DNA from: Nectonema munidae
Taxonomy: Eukaryota > Nematomorpha > Nectonematoida > Nectonematidae
DNA length: 64,000 nucleotides
NCBI GenBank assembly: GCA_030549495.1
Contig: JAUIRK010000883.1
Coordinates: forward strand, 863,501-927,500
Reading direction: 5' to 3'
Shown here: positions 33,330 to 46,146 of the stretch, piece after piece
Position numbering within the stretch: position 1 is the first letter of the stretch
Layout of the letters: the number at the start of each line of letters is the position of its first letter
Position numbers and translations under genes: made by a program
Notes under the pieces: generated by a model
What the model was told of the DNA's origin: nothing
Seen by the model: only the letters and a program-made list of their open reading frames with translations
The model's database searches: none

Positions 33330-33778
33330 CAGGGTTTCTCACCCGGGGTCCATATAATATTTCAGAGGGGTCCACAGGCGAAATATTATAAATTGGGGGT
33401 CCATAATGATATTTTGGTTGTCCACGAAGAAAACCATCTCATAACGGTTTTTATTGTAAAAAGTTCGCATTAGACTTGACATCGTAAAAAGAAGTGCTTT
33501 ACGACTAGCATTAACATCAATGCAACCAGATATAAAGAAACGCATGGAGCAGCATCAACCACAGGGATTTCATTAAATGTCTTTCTTTTTTTATTATAAA
33601 AATTGTTGCATTAGATTTGCTTTCATTTCCATATGAATTCTAAGTATCATAACCTCAAAAATTTTATTAGTGAAAAATATTAAAATAAATATTTTTTGTC
33701 CAATTTTTATGAAGAGGTCCACCAAGAAAAAAAAGTGAAAAGGGGTCCATGCGTAAAAAAAAAGGTTGAGAAACGCGA
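33330..33778. mobile_element. hAT MITE with perfect 8-bp target duplication
   Basis: CAGGGTTTCTCA at the left and TGAGAAACGCGA at the right are inverted ends; CTCTAAAG flanks both sides (33322-33329 and 33779-33786). GGGGTCCA motifs are repeated inside both ends. 449 bp, no coding capacity. Charlie/Buster-like terminus. Confidence 0.92.
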
Positions 33779-33786
33779 CTCTAAAG

Positions 33787-34182
33787 GAACATGAAAGAAT
33801 TACTGGATTCTAAAAGCAATAAACTTAAATTAAAATACTTAATAAAACTAAAAAAAACATTTTTCTTTAATATATTAGAATTCATAATTACAAAATTAAG
33901 TTTTCATCTATTAATATATTTCACATTTTGAAGTTTCATGTTTAAAAAAAATCATGCCAGATTTAGATCTAAAAAAATAGAAAATTTACAGAGAATACAT
34001 CAAATTTTTTGTTTTGTTTTATTATGAAAATTGTTGGTAATTCAATATAAAATATCAAATTTTGAAAATTGAAAGTTTAAGTATAAAACAAAAAAGGATA
34101 AAAGTGTCGTCCTTAACAGGAACAATGGGCAGTTTGAGCTAAAAAGATTAATTGGTCAATTTCAAGAAAGGTATCATCCTGG
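33787..34182. other. WNK intron, no feature seen
   Basis: AT-rich intron between two MITEs; nothing recognised. Confidence 0.5.
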
Positions 34183-34276
34183 TTAACCCATTTACGGCCA
34201 ATTCCTTTTTGGAAAAAAAATATTCTCTCCTTCTTTTTTATTTTTTAAAAAAAATTTTTTTTTTTTTTGGGTTAAG
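34183..34276. mobile_element. piggyBac-type MITE with collapsed interior
   Basis: TTAACCCATTTACGGCCAAT at the left and GGGTTAA at the right, with the middle replaced by T/A homopolymers (about 34230-34270). Confidence 0.55.
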
Positions 34277-34430
34277 AAAGGTAGCTCATATCGTTTTAAT
34301 CGTGTCATCGTTATATAATAATTCCTTTACAATGCTAAGGAACTTGTAGAATACTTTACAAGTGTATGCAAACAAACGATGAACTACAACGAACATTATA
34401 AAGGTATTTTAATAAAGGACAGAAAATTTT

Positions 34431-35258
34431 GGTATCCGGTAATTTCATCGTATAGTAAATTCATAGTGATACAATACATCGTAGGTATTTTCATCGTTAA
34501 GTATTTTCATCGTATAATGATTACATCGCGAGATTTATGGATTAACCGCATAATCCGCCGCATTGTCAATGACTTTGAAAATCGTGACCTAAATGATTAT
34601 TATTATTAGAGGTATTGCTCATAACTTATTTTTTTAATTGTTTCTATTTTTCCAATTTGTAATAAATTAGTTATCTCAATAATCTTTTTGAAATAAGGAA
34701 TAATTTATTACATATATAAATTGGTATTTTTTTCTTAAAAATAAAGTTTTTTATTAAAAAAAACAAATGATTTTTTTTTAGATATAATATACCAAATAAT
34801 GACTGAAAAGTCAAAGGTTAAAATAGGTTAAGGGGATTTTTATGAAACTAAAAAAACAAAGATATATATATTATTTTTTTTAATTAAATTAAATACTTTT
34901 TTTTAACTTTTCTTAAATATTAAAAAATTTTAACATATTTCAAGGCTATTTTAGTCAGAAAGAGTTATTGTTTTATTTTGTCATTATAGCCTGATAATAT
35001 GAAAACCTTATATTTAAGAATTAGTTTTTTTATGTTATATTAAGAACATTTACAAAAGATCGTAATAAACTTAAAAAAATTATAAAGGGATATTTACAAA
35101 AAAAATTGAGCGTCAAGCATAAAATTAGTATGCCGATTTAATTACTGTACGATGAAAATTCTTGACGATGTATTGAATCACGATGAATTTACTATGCGAT
35201 GAAATTACCACGATGAAGTTACCACTATGAAATTACGGCGATGAAATTACAGTGAACC
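34431..35258. mobile_element. MULE-type MITE, 9-bp target duplication, iterated TIRs
   Basis: GGTATCCGGTAATTTCATCG and, inverted at the right, GGTTCACTGTAATTTCATCG. GAAAATTTT flanks both sides (34422-34430 and 35259-35267). The ends, about 100 bp each, contain repeated TAATTTCATCG-like units. A 9-bp target duplication and G-starting ends fit Mutator-like elements; no transposase is present. Confidence 0.75.
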
Positions 35259-35267
35259 GAAAATTTT

Positions 35268-36315
35268 AGATTATTTTTTGTTCTTCACTGAAATTAAAGT
35301 AATTGATAAGGATAACTGAAGTGAAAAAAAGTAAAAAATTATATACGCCATACGTTTTTGATCTTATTATGAGGTAAAAAATTTTTTTTGGCGTTATTGA
35401 TAAAAAATAATTGAAGTGTGAAGACGTATAAAAATATACGTTTGATCGTATTATGACATAAATAGAATCAAAACAACAACTTTCCCTCTTAATTGAGTAT
35501 ATACAATTATTAAACTTGAAAATATCTAGAGAGAGAAACGTTGATTGCTAAACTAAAAACAACATTCACAGGAATCAAGAGAGAAGAAGGTGCAGCATAT
35601 CAAAGCATGAATGACGTATTTTTTAAAGTTATCGAATGTGTACCATTTCAAAAGTGAGCGCATGACTAACTTCAATAACAGATAACAACTCTGATAAATA
35701 GATGAATTGCAGCGAATAGTGTAAAATATTTTATAGATGATGATGATCGATTAAGAATTTTGACTGTTTTGAGTTTGAAAGCTAGCGCTAACTTAGGGAT
35801 TCCGCCAATGGATAATACCCAAGGGTGGTCTCGAAATCAGGAGGGGAGGAAAGGTGAAAAGAAGGATTGGGATGGTATAGAGGTGAATAGTAGGAGTATT
35901 TCAGACAATCAAGGGAAGGGCGGGCAATGAAAAGCAAGCATTTTTGGAGACGTCCTTTGTGATTGTTCCTTTCGAAACTGTTCTTAAATATTTGCAAATT
36001 CATTTTCGTTTCCATGAATTTTTGAAGTTCTTAATACAAATGAAAATTTTCAGCAGCATTTTTTCGACGAATATCTTCAATTATTATCATATGTTATCTA
36101 GTTTGGCCAAAATTTTGAAAAAGTACTTTTAAACAAAATGTCTTTCTTGACGAATTAATAATAATTTAAGCCTTATCTTTGCAACGTTTTCTTGTTTGTC
36201 TTTTTCTTGATATATTAAAAGGATTCAAATCTAATATCATTCCTTGCTTTTACATAAACTCCATCTGTTAGGATTCCGTCTCCAAAAGTCCACAAATGGC
36301 TTTCTTCGAAATCTT
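35268..36315. other. WNK intron, no feature seen
   Basis: AT-rich intron; a short GGGAGGAAAGG-type purine patch near 35840-35890. Open frames look like chance. Confidence 0.5.
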
Positions 36316-36454
36316 TTAACCCGTTAACGCCCAATGTCGACTATAGTCGACTTTACAAAAATAAAATCGTCTGCGTTTATCAATGCTCTTTTAAACAAAT
36401 CTTCTGCTTTACATGAGATATCGTCTGATTATTCTGGTCGTTAACGGGTTTTAA
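36316..36454. mobile_element. piggyBac-type MITE, CCCGTTAACG subfamily
   Basis: TTAACCCGTTAACGCCCAAT, palindrome GTCGACTATAGTCGAC, AAAATCGTCTGCGTTTATCA core, ATCGTCTGATTATTCTGGTC, GTTAACGGG, TTAA. Best copy of its subfamily; it appears to have landed just before a LINE fragment. Confidence 0.93.
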
Positions 36455-36494
36455 ACAGATTATAACTCATTAATTTCTAGCCCTAAAATTCTAC

Positions 36495-36730
36495 AATCTA
36501 GTGTTCAGCGAGGATCTATAATGGGACCATTGCTTTGCGTATTATTCCTTATTAATGATATGCTAACTCTCTCACTCTTCAAGCTGATGATATAGGATAT
36601 TAAAAAATAAAATTTGCCAGAGTTAAACTCAATAAATCACATTAGTAAAATTTGTACATGGGTTAAAATCAACTGCATGAGTATGAACATTGACAAATCC
36701 AGATACATTGTCTTTTCTAAAACATCAACA
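36495..36730 (+). mobile_element. LINE reverse transcriptase fragment
   Basis: QSSVQRGSIMGPLLCVLFLI then NDM is the usual G(V)PQGSxLGPLLFLLFINDM of CR1/Jockey-type reverse transcriptases. A shift of frame gives LQADDI, the catalytic YADD box with Gln for Tyr. Then WVKINCMSMNIDKSRYIVFS matches the usual W...NkLslN..Kt..m.F. At least one frameshift. Only subdomains 4-6 were recognised. Confidence 0.75.
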
Positions 36731-36898
36731 CTTTAAAAAGCAGATTAATATTATTCACTTAATGTTTTAAATAATATTTAGTTCAATTACCTCCTATGTT
36801 TCATTATCAGTTATGATTTTGGTCATGGCATTCTAAGCTTGACTCATTGGTATATTTTTCCATACTAGTAATCCTATATTTATCCACGTCACATGAAG

Positions 36899-36974
36899 AG
36901 TGTCTACGAATTATTTTCCCCCTTTGGGAAAATCTGGCGCCTCTTTGGGTAATTTAGCCATAGACACTTTTTTA
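36899..36974. repeat. Short inverted-end repeat
   Basis: AGTGTCTACGAATTATTTT pairs with TAATTTAGCCATAGACACTT; about 75 bp, internal TTTGGG repeats. Possibly a very small MITE. Confidence 0.35.
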
Positions 36975-37105
36975 ATATGTCTTCGACCATTTGATAGCAC
37001 TGGCAAATACCAGGAATCAGTGGACATATCTCAAAGTGAAGAAAATGCCACGACGACAACGACGAATCATTTTAAATAACATTCTTATAATCGCTTTCAA
37101 AATAA

Positions 37106-37290
37106 ATTCTTTAATCTTTCTCCTAAACACAAATCGGTTAACGATTTAACTATTTTGAACAAATTTGAGATATCTCAATTACATTATATAAAATAGTAGA
37201 TTAAAATTCTTTAATCTTTCTCCTAAACACAAATCGGTTAACGATTTAACTATTTTGAACAAATTTGAGATATCTCAATTACATTATATA
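37106..37290. repeat. Direct duplication, two 85-bp copies
   Basis: Copies at 37106-37190 and 37206-37290 appear identical, separated by 15 bases, so the offset is 100 bp. Identity suggests a recent event or an assembly duplication. Confidence 0.9.
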
Positions 37291-37639
37291 TCTCTTTCCA
37301 AAACACATGCTTTGCATTCATACTCATCATTCAATTTCCTCACCACTCATCAGCATGCTATTCGCCTAGCTTTCTCATTGCGCACCCCCATTATATTAAT
37401 TCTAATAGATTTTTTCGTAAGTCAATATATTACTAACAACTGAAATAGCAAATCATCTCCTTGCCATCTTAAAACTACTCTAATGCCTACGTTTATAAAG
37501 AATCAGCGAATCTCCCTAATTTATCGGTTTAACTTTTGATCCATTTTACTTCAAACGTATAGTGTCATACCAACGTTCTCTTTCTCTTTTCCTTTCACAT
37601 TTTTCTCCCCTCTCTAACTTAACTCTATTTAGGCTCCTA

Positions 37640-37875
37640 TGTTTTATATATAGTATATATATATTTTTACTTCTAAATTGCCTTTTTTTTAGTTTGAAAT
37701 TGTCTTTTTCCAATTTTATTTTGTATTTTAAAAAGAGCATTTAGAATTTAAAAAAAGACATTTTAGAACTTAAAAAAGACAAATTAGAACAAAAGAAAAA
37801 TTAAAATTAAAAAACAAATTCGAATTGAAAAAAGACAATTTAGAAGTAAGAATGAATGATATATATATATATATA
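37640..37875. repeat. Foldback repeat with TTAGAAC/AAAAGAC units
   Basis: TTTTTACTTCTAAATTG on the left is inverted as CAATTTAGAAGTAAGA on the right. The interior has copies of a 20-21-bp unit (AAAAAAGACAAATTAGAAC). (TA)n tracts flank both ends. Related pieces lie at 48.6 and 51.3 kb. Confidence 0.65.
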
Positions 37876-37996
37876 CTAAACATTTACTATGAAAAACTTT
37901 TCATATATATTCACTTATATACATATTTTATAGAATACACCATAATGTATAGCAACATTATCACGATACTAAACCACAAAGCCACATGAAAAAGAC

Positions 37997-38036
37997 CATA
38001 TTTGATGATGATGATGATGATGATAATGATGATAAT
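37997..38036. repeat. GAT trinucleotide microsatellite
   Basis: GATGATGATGATGATGATGA followed by interrupted GATAAT copies. Confidence 0.9.
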
Positions 38037-39571
38037 GCCATTTTACATCACATTTGTCAAAATAAGTAAGAAAACCAAGACCAAACACATAAATAAAATT
38101 ATACCCATACACAGAAGCTATCACAAATTATTATCAACATATATTTCGTAACCTTAAATCACACACCCACACACTTGCACAAACTAGAGGCAAAAACACA
38201 CACACCAGTCCACTTTGAACACTCTGCAATCAACACATACACATCACACATCATATTTTCAAATTTTCACATATATATACAACACTAGAACACATTTATT
38301 TACGGTCAAATCATCCAGACGGGCTCAATGCTTTCTTTGATTCTGGATTTTGGCTCGGTCCATTATCATCTATATTTTTCCTTCTTATACTTTGAACGAA
38401 TTCTTCCTTACTTTCATCAGTTCTCAAGCAAATAAAATTCAAATTTGGAAAGTGAATCTCAAATAATTAATTAAACGTTAACTCTTCTCCCTATACTTAA
38501 AAGATTGACGGGAAATGATCAAATGGGTGAAGCTTATCTAGTCCGAAACGGCATGAAATATAAAGTAGATTTGATTGGTATCGATAATGGTACATTTTTA
38601 ATTGTTCACCGATTTTAATGGCAGAGATCCAATAGACAAATTAAAGTTTTTACTGAAGTTAAAAAGAGATTTCTTGAAAGGAAAAGAAGAATGAAATTAA
38701 GGGTAATCTTTCAGCATAACAAGTATGTAGCCAAGAAAAAACAGAATCAAGAGATACATACATACGTATGTAAGTGCGACTTAAAAACAATGTCGCTAAA
38801 ATAGATGAGAAAATTTTTTGTAATAGTTTATTATATCAAATCTAGGTAAAACATTTTTTTCTTTCTCAAATTACATGCTGACAGTAAATTATGATTAAGT
38901 GATGTATTATTGTATTCAGCGTTCGTGATGAATTACTATAATACAATTCGGTGACTGGAGTGCCTATTATGTTTTCCTTCAGATGAAATGATGCCAGATT
39001 TTGTAAACTTTGTGAATCTATACGACAGTATTTACCAATAGTGTAAATTGACATCTCTTCATCATTGCAGCCACATGTAAAGATTGTGTATTTTGAATAT
39101 TTCTTATTTGAAATAAGCATATTACAAAAAACTGTTGATTTTTTGCCTTAGATTTTTTCTCTGCATGCGATTTTATGAAAATGGCTGCAATTTATTACTT
39201 TTTGAAATTATATTTTGCACAACTCATTCTTACGAAAATGTCAGCCTCATGAATTGCGCAATATATTCCTCGCGAATATTTCACACTTTACACTCCAAAG
39301 TTTCTAAACCTTTTTGTTTAAATCGAAGACTGAAATTTTTAAAAATTTACAAAATCAACAACCATGTAGTAAAAAAATGCTGAAAATCTTATATCTTTTT
39401 TAAGCTTCAATTTGAATCCATCATTTCCAGATTCCATACCACAAAAAAAGGATTTTTTTGTAAAAATTGTGAAAATATATTGCATTGTTCTATTTTGAGC
39501 TAAAAAACGTTAACTGATTTAAGCCCAGTGTTTTAATAAAGAAAGTAAGACGATAGCTCGCTCCATTGTAA
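38037..39571. other. WNK intron, no feature seen
   Basis: AT-rich intron with short CA-rich patches (38160-38210). Open frames at 38866-39120 and 39135-39383 show no similarity I recognise. Confidence 0.5.
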
Positions 39572-39701
39572 TTAATCGGCCAACGACAACAGTCGACTGG
39601 ACATATGTAGACTTTACAAAAATTAAATCGTCTGCTTTTAAATACAAATCTTCTGCTTCACAATAGAATATGTCTGATTATTCTCGTCGTTAACGAGTTA
39701 A
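39572..39701. mobile_element. piggyBac-type MITE, CCCGTTAACG subfamily (tandem left copy)
   Basis: TTAATCGGCCAACGACAACA, GTCGACTGG half-palindrome, AATCGTCTGCTTT core, TCGTCGTTAACGAG, TTAA shared with the next copy. Confidence 0.8.
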
Positions 39702-39823
39702 CCCGTTAACGCCCATGTCGACTTTACAAAAATAAAATCGTCTGCGTTTATCAAAGCTCTTTAATACAAATCTTTTGCTTTACATTAGATATCGTCTGAT
39801 TATTCTGGTCGTTAACGAGTTAA
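39698..39823. mobile_element. piggyBac-type MITE, CCCGTTAACG subfamily (tandem right copy)
   Basis: TTAACCCGTTAACGCCCATG, GTCGAC, AAAATCGTCTGCGTTTATCA core, ATCGTCTGATTATTCTGGTC, GTTAACGAG, TTAA. It shares its left TTAA with the previous copy. Confidence 0.88.
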
Positions 39824-40954
39824 TGTGAATTCCCAAAATCGTCTAACTGTCGTCGGCATAAAAGAGTGAATTCTGAACGATAAGTGATCGTTTAGTGAGA
39901 TTCATTTTCCATATACTGCGAAGGAGTAAATAAAAAACGCATGGGGAAAAGAAGATATACACTTCCCTCATTTATAGCTCGTCATCCTTCAAAACATTTT
40001 ATTATTACTATGAACACACACACACGCCTATACACTGCCGAACGCATTTCTACGCAATTATATTCAAAAATATTGTATAATGCGAAATGCAATCCTCTCT
40101 ATTTTATAATATTTGCTGCCAATACTATGCTAGAGGAAGAGTCTACTTTTTAAAAAGTGCGAAAAGTTCCGTTTCGTGCGGCATAGATATCTTCTTAGTT
40201 AGATCTCGAGGCTTGGCATTTCCAAACAGGAAGTTACTTCTTTCCTCATGGCTACAATATCGAAAAAGTGAAATAAAATTTTTAAAGTATAAAATACTTT
40301 AAAATAAATTTATATGGGGCGCTCAACTTTATTCAAAATAGAAAATATGTTAAATATTTCCGGTATTTTGCACTTCACAAAAAGAAAATCTAAAATAATT
40401 GCAATAAATAAAGTAAAAACCAAGCCAAAAGCAGGGTAAGAGGGTGAAACCAAAACTAACAAAAATCCTACTTTTTGACTTTCAAGTGATCAAGACTAGT
40501 CGAAGGCATTCAAGAAATTATTGGATTGGGTGGAGTCGTTAAAACTATTACGACAGATTCAAGAAAAATTTTACAACACTTATTTTTGTGATGAATTCAC
40601 AGTTTTTATTTTGAGTATTATTTTTTATATCATTTAGGCAGGTTTTAGGCCTAATTGATCTATTTTATCAAATTAGATTTCGTATCGGACCCAAGCAAAA
40701 AGTGACAGAGTATCTATTTCAAAGCCTTTCCTGTATTCTATGAGCTAACTATAAAAAAATTAACTTGTTAAAACTTTTGATCAAGAAACTATTTTGAAAG
40801 ATTTTGGAGCAAAAAAAGGCAACAAGTTTTTTTCTAAAAAACTTGTGTACAATAAGTAGTAGATGTCTGTAGGCGCCTTTCTTTGCATTTCTAAAATATG
40901 AATACCGTATTCTCTATCAAATCATTCGTATAACATAGATAAACATCATATTTA
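39824..40954. other. WNK intron, no feature seen
   Basis: AT-rich intron; the open frame at 39941-40153 has no recognisable similarity. Confidence 0.5.
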
Positions 40955-40957
40955 TTT

Positions 40958-41012
40958 CTTTATTTATTTCATTTCTTGGTCAAAGACGAGGGCATACCGC
41001 ACGAAATACAAA
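40958..41012 (-). repeat. Possible LINE 3' tail
   Basis: The minus strand reads GGTATGCCCTCGTCTTTGAC followed by CAAGAAATGAAATAAATAAA. The simple AAATAA tail after a GC-richer stretch resembles CR1/L2-type 3' ends. Confidence 0.3.
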
Positions 41013-41133
41013 CATGCATAAATTTCACTCTTGTAGACTAGGGGCCCGGAAATCCCTTATCTAATTGGGCGCCGAAAAATTTTGGTGCCGGTCGAGATCA
41101 TTTATCAATTGAGATAAATCCCTCAAATATTTA

Positions 41134-42442
<1,309 letters not shown>

Positions 42443-42590
42443 GGTAAAGGTGCCACTGGATGTTTTCATCGAAAAGGCACAAGTGCGCCGCTTGTATCGA
42501 ACTATGAAGAAAGTAGGCTTGATGCGGGATCGAACCCAAGACCTTGAGTTATCGAAACACAGTATCTAACCAACCTTATTCACGCCCACT
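42443..42590 (-). repeat. tRNA-derived SINE
   Basis: The minus strand begins near GTGGGCGTGAATAAGGTTGG, with an A-box-like GGTTGGTTAGATACTG and the B box GGGTTCGATCCC, then a body containing CATAGTTCGATACAAGCGG and CCTTTTCGATGAAAACA. Copies at 46.0 and 48.9 kb define the family. Confidence 0.75.
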
Positions 42591-43692
42591 ACATACATAC
42601 ATAAAATATATACTCAATATAGATTAAGAAAATAATTTGTCAACAAGAGTATGTAGAGAAGAAACATGGGAAAAGAAAGTAAATTACACAGAAAAAAATG
42701 TAAACATTAATAATTATATATAAAGTTGAATCGAAAGAACAAGACATTGAGTCAGTCGAAATGTTTGCATTAGGATGAGGAAAAAAAGGTTAATTTTACT
42801 TTTTCAGCCAGTAAATTAAATTGCTTGAAAATATATTTAGGACTTGTGTCTAGGAGTTGACAGGTATGAAGATACAGTGTTGTAAAACAACAGATCACAC
42901 AGACTTTGTTAAAGATCGTAATAATTTTATCTTTATATTTATGACTTAGTAATTACCTGTACTTATATATTTCATTGACGAATGTGTATGAATATAATAT
43001 AGATTTGCATGTGTGTAGCGTATGTTTATTACACTATGTATCATATAAAGTGTTTGTATTTAAAATAGATGTTTTTTTCACAAACTTTTGTTTATTTTAT
43101 GTCGTTTCGATTATATCGAAATTCAGATATAGCGAACTAAAATTGATCCCCATTAGTAGTTTGTTATAACCAAATTTTACTGCATATTGGCTGACAAGTT
43201 AAAAATAACCTATAAAAAAAGCCTTGTTCAATTGAAAAGAGAAAAAGAATAAATTGAGCAAATATAATATGATGCTTTGCTGAGAAAGTGCATATAAAAG
43301 AGAGTCAAAGTCAAGGGTTTCATGGATAAAAAAATTTATAAAGCTTCTTCTTTATGAGTAAAGGTGTTGCGATGCAAGTGTTGGATATCGATTAGTAATG
43401 GTAATCGGGGGAAATTAACCGATTACACTGAACAACAACATAATTGCTTCCTCGATCAAACTAGCTAAAACTTGTTTGAAATGTATTTTTAAGTTAAAAC
43501 TTATTAAACTTTTGAGTTGATTAGCTCTAGTTTAAAAAATACATGATGATTACTAAATCGGTATATATATATATAACATATAATATATCTCCTCCGTCTT
43601 TGATCATTAATCATGTCATTAAGCAGTGTAAAATCAGTTTTTATATTTTCATTATATTTTATTTTATTCTATTTCAGTGCTAATATAATTTA
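42591..43692. other. WNK intron, flank of the 43.7-kb element
   Basis: AT-rich sequence. ATCGATTAGTAATGGTAATC near 43390 resembles ATCGAT-rich sequence near 17980 and 45840, but clear termini for the element that follows were not found. Confidence 0.4.
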
Positions 43693-45344
43693 ATGGCGCG
43701 TTCTTGTTTAAATAAAGCAGATAATTTTTGCTATATTTGCGGTGAAGTCACTTTTGAATCTCAAAAAAGATCGATCACTAAAAACGTTAAAAAAGCATAT
43801 TTTTTGTACTTTGGTTGTCAGATTGGCGATCAAGATAAAAGTTGGGCTCCACACATTTGTTGTAACACCTGTGCTACAAATTTAAGACAGTGGTTAAATA
43901 AAAAAAGAAAAAAATGCCCTTTGCTGTACCTATGATATGGAGAGTGCAAAAAAATCATGTTGATGATTGTTATTTTTGTTTAATTCCGCCTATAAAAAAT
44001 GGAATTTCGAAAAAAAGAAAAAACAATCGCGTATCCAAATTTACAATCTGCCATCAGACCTGTTAAACATAGTGAATGTTTACCAATTCCTCTTGCTCCT
44101 GATCAAGTTGATTTAGATTCTAGTAACAATGAGTTACTTAGCGATAAAGAAGATTTAGATCCATCTTTTTCAGAAAAAACTTCAAAACACCTCAACTGTT
44201 AACACAGTCAAGATTAAACAATTTAGTAAGAGATCTTCAACTTACTAAAACCAAGGCTGAAATTTTGGGCTCTAGATTACAAGAGTGGTGTTTATTGCAA
44301 CCAGATGTAAAAGTTTCTGTATTCAGAAATCGCCACAAAATTTATGAAAAATATTTTGTACAAAAAGATTCTTTTATCTTCTGTAATGATATTTGTGGCT
44401 TGATGCAAGAAATGAAGATCAATTACATCTCATCGGAATGGAGGTTGTTCATTGACTCTTCTAAAACAAGTCTAAAAGGTGTATTGCTAAAAAATGGTAA
44501 TAACATAAAATCAATTCCAATTGCATACTCACAACAAATGAAAGAGACATATGAAAATATCAAAAACCTGCTTCTTAATGTTAAATACGCTATCCACAAC
44601 TGGGAAATATGTGCAGATTTAAAAGTTGTAGCACTGGTAATGGGCTTGCAGAGCGGGTATACAAAGTATTGTTGTTTTTTATGTGAATGGAATAGTCGAG
44701 CTAGAAATTTACACTATTCAGAAAAAGAGTGGCCTTCAAGAAATATGACACCTGGTGAGAAAAATGTGTTACGTCCAAATTTAGTGTGTAAAGAAAAGAT
44801 AATTTTACCCCCGTTACACATTAAACTTGGAATAATGAAGAATTTTGTAAAAGCAATGAATACAGAAGGTTTCGGCTTTCAATATTTAAAGCAAAAATTC
44901 AAATCTTTAAGCGAGGCAAAAATTAAAGAAGGTGTCTTTGTTGGTCCACAAATTCGCAAACTTTTTAAAGACAATTTCTTTCCATCAGTGCTTTCAAATG
45001 CCGAGAGAAAAGTGTGGGAAGCATTTAAGATGGTTTGTGCAGGTTTTTTAGGCAGAAAGAAAGCAGAAAATTATCCCGAGTTGATCGTAACTTTATTGAC
45101 GGCGATGCATGAACTAAACTGCAACATGTCATTGAAGATGCACTTTTTACATTCCCATTTAAATTTTTTCCCTGAAAATTGCGGAGCTGTAAGTGATGAA
45201 CATGGAGAGCGTTTCCATCAAACTATCGCTGTTTTTGAAAAAAGGTATCAAGGCAAATGGGGGTCAAGCATGTTGGCAGATTACTGCTGGACAATAGCCA
45301 AGGAAGAATTAGATGAAACTTACAAAAGAATTGTAAAAAATTAA
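43693..45344 (+). pseudogene. Uncharacterised repetitive element protein (Cys-rich N-terminus plus long RNase-H-like domain)
   Basis: The N-terminal part (43693-43935) has FCYICGEVTFESQK and WAPHICCNTCATNLRQWL, a likely zinc-binding Cys cluster. A middle part (43936-44202) has DDCYFC and AYPNLQSAIRPVKHSECLPI. The last 359 codons (44265-45344) are open: LLQPDVKVSVFRNRHKIYEK, EWRLFIDSSKTSLKGVLLKN, CADLKVVALVMGLQSGYTKY followed by CCFLCEW, PPLHIKLGIMKNFVKAMNTE, NCGAVSDEHGERFHQ and MLADYCWTIAKEE. I recall near-identical proteins as multi-copy uncharacterised predictions in arthropod genomes, so this is a mobile-element protein. FIDSS...DLK...DEHGE could be an RNase-H-type acidic triad, but that is inference. 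About three frame changes lie in the N-terminal third. It inserts in the intron between WNK exons 3 and 2. Confidence 0.7.
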
Positions 45345-46000
45345 TATATCATTAAACAATCTTTTTAATAATTTTTTTTGTTCGTTTAATATTCTTCAGT
45401 ATACATCACTGTTGCTATTTTTATTTTAAAATTTAAAAATAAAACATTTTTTTAGTATAAACAACTAAATTATACATATAATTAATGGTTAACAAATAGT
45501 TTTCTAGGACGGTAAAAATTGAAAAAGTGGTAGCTAATCAAAAATTTTTATGAATATATTCAAATTCTACGCGGAAAGTTATATATTAAAATGTTTTTGG
45601 TTTAAAAGACTAATTCACCATAACCGAACCGTAATTCAACTAGCAAAGCCTTTAGCACATCATAACAAAATTACATACACGGATACTTTTAAACCATTTA
45701 AACTAGTGTAATGCAATTCAATTCTTGTGCAAGTATACCATGTCTTTTTTAAAGCGGCCTTGCTGAACCTTATTTTCATTTTTTTTTCCTTTTCTTGACT
45801 CCTATGTACTATGGACTCAAAATTTGGCAAAAATTAACCGATTAATCGATCTGTAAAAAGATATTAGGCATGGCAATCTAATCTGTCCAGTTATGGAAAT
45901 TCATTCATCTCCTGGATGCGATAGCGAATTCAAAAAAATAGATAATGAATTTGAACCAAAAGGTAAAAGAGAAGATTAATAGTATTATATAATCTTAGGG
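45345..46000. other. 3' flank of the element, no feature seen
   Basis: AT-rich; no inverted partner for the left flank was found. Confidence 0.4.
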
Positions 46001-46146
46001 GAGTGAGTATGGTTGGTTAGATGCTGGATTCGATAACTCAAGGTCTTGTGTTCGATCCGACATCAAGCTTGCTTTCCTCATAGTTCGATACAAGCGGTGC
46101 AATTGTGCCTTTTCGATGAAAACACCCTACGGTACCATTACCATTA
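46001..46146 (+). repeat. tRNA-derived SINE, plus orientation
   Basis: GAGTGAGTATGGTTGGTTAG at the head, B box GTGTTCGATCCG, body CATAGTTCGATACAAGCGG and CCTTTTCGATGAAAACACCC. Same family as 42443-42590. Confidence 0.8.

Noticed and set aside
42500-42560. tRNA gene at the SINE B box
   Set aside because: The same sequence with a long non-tRNA body recurs at 46.0 and 48.9 kb, so it is a SINE.
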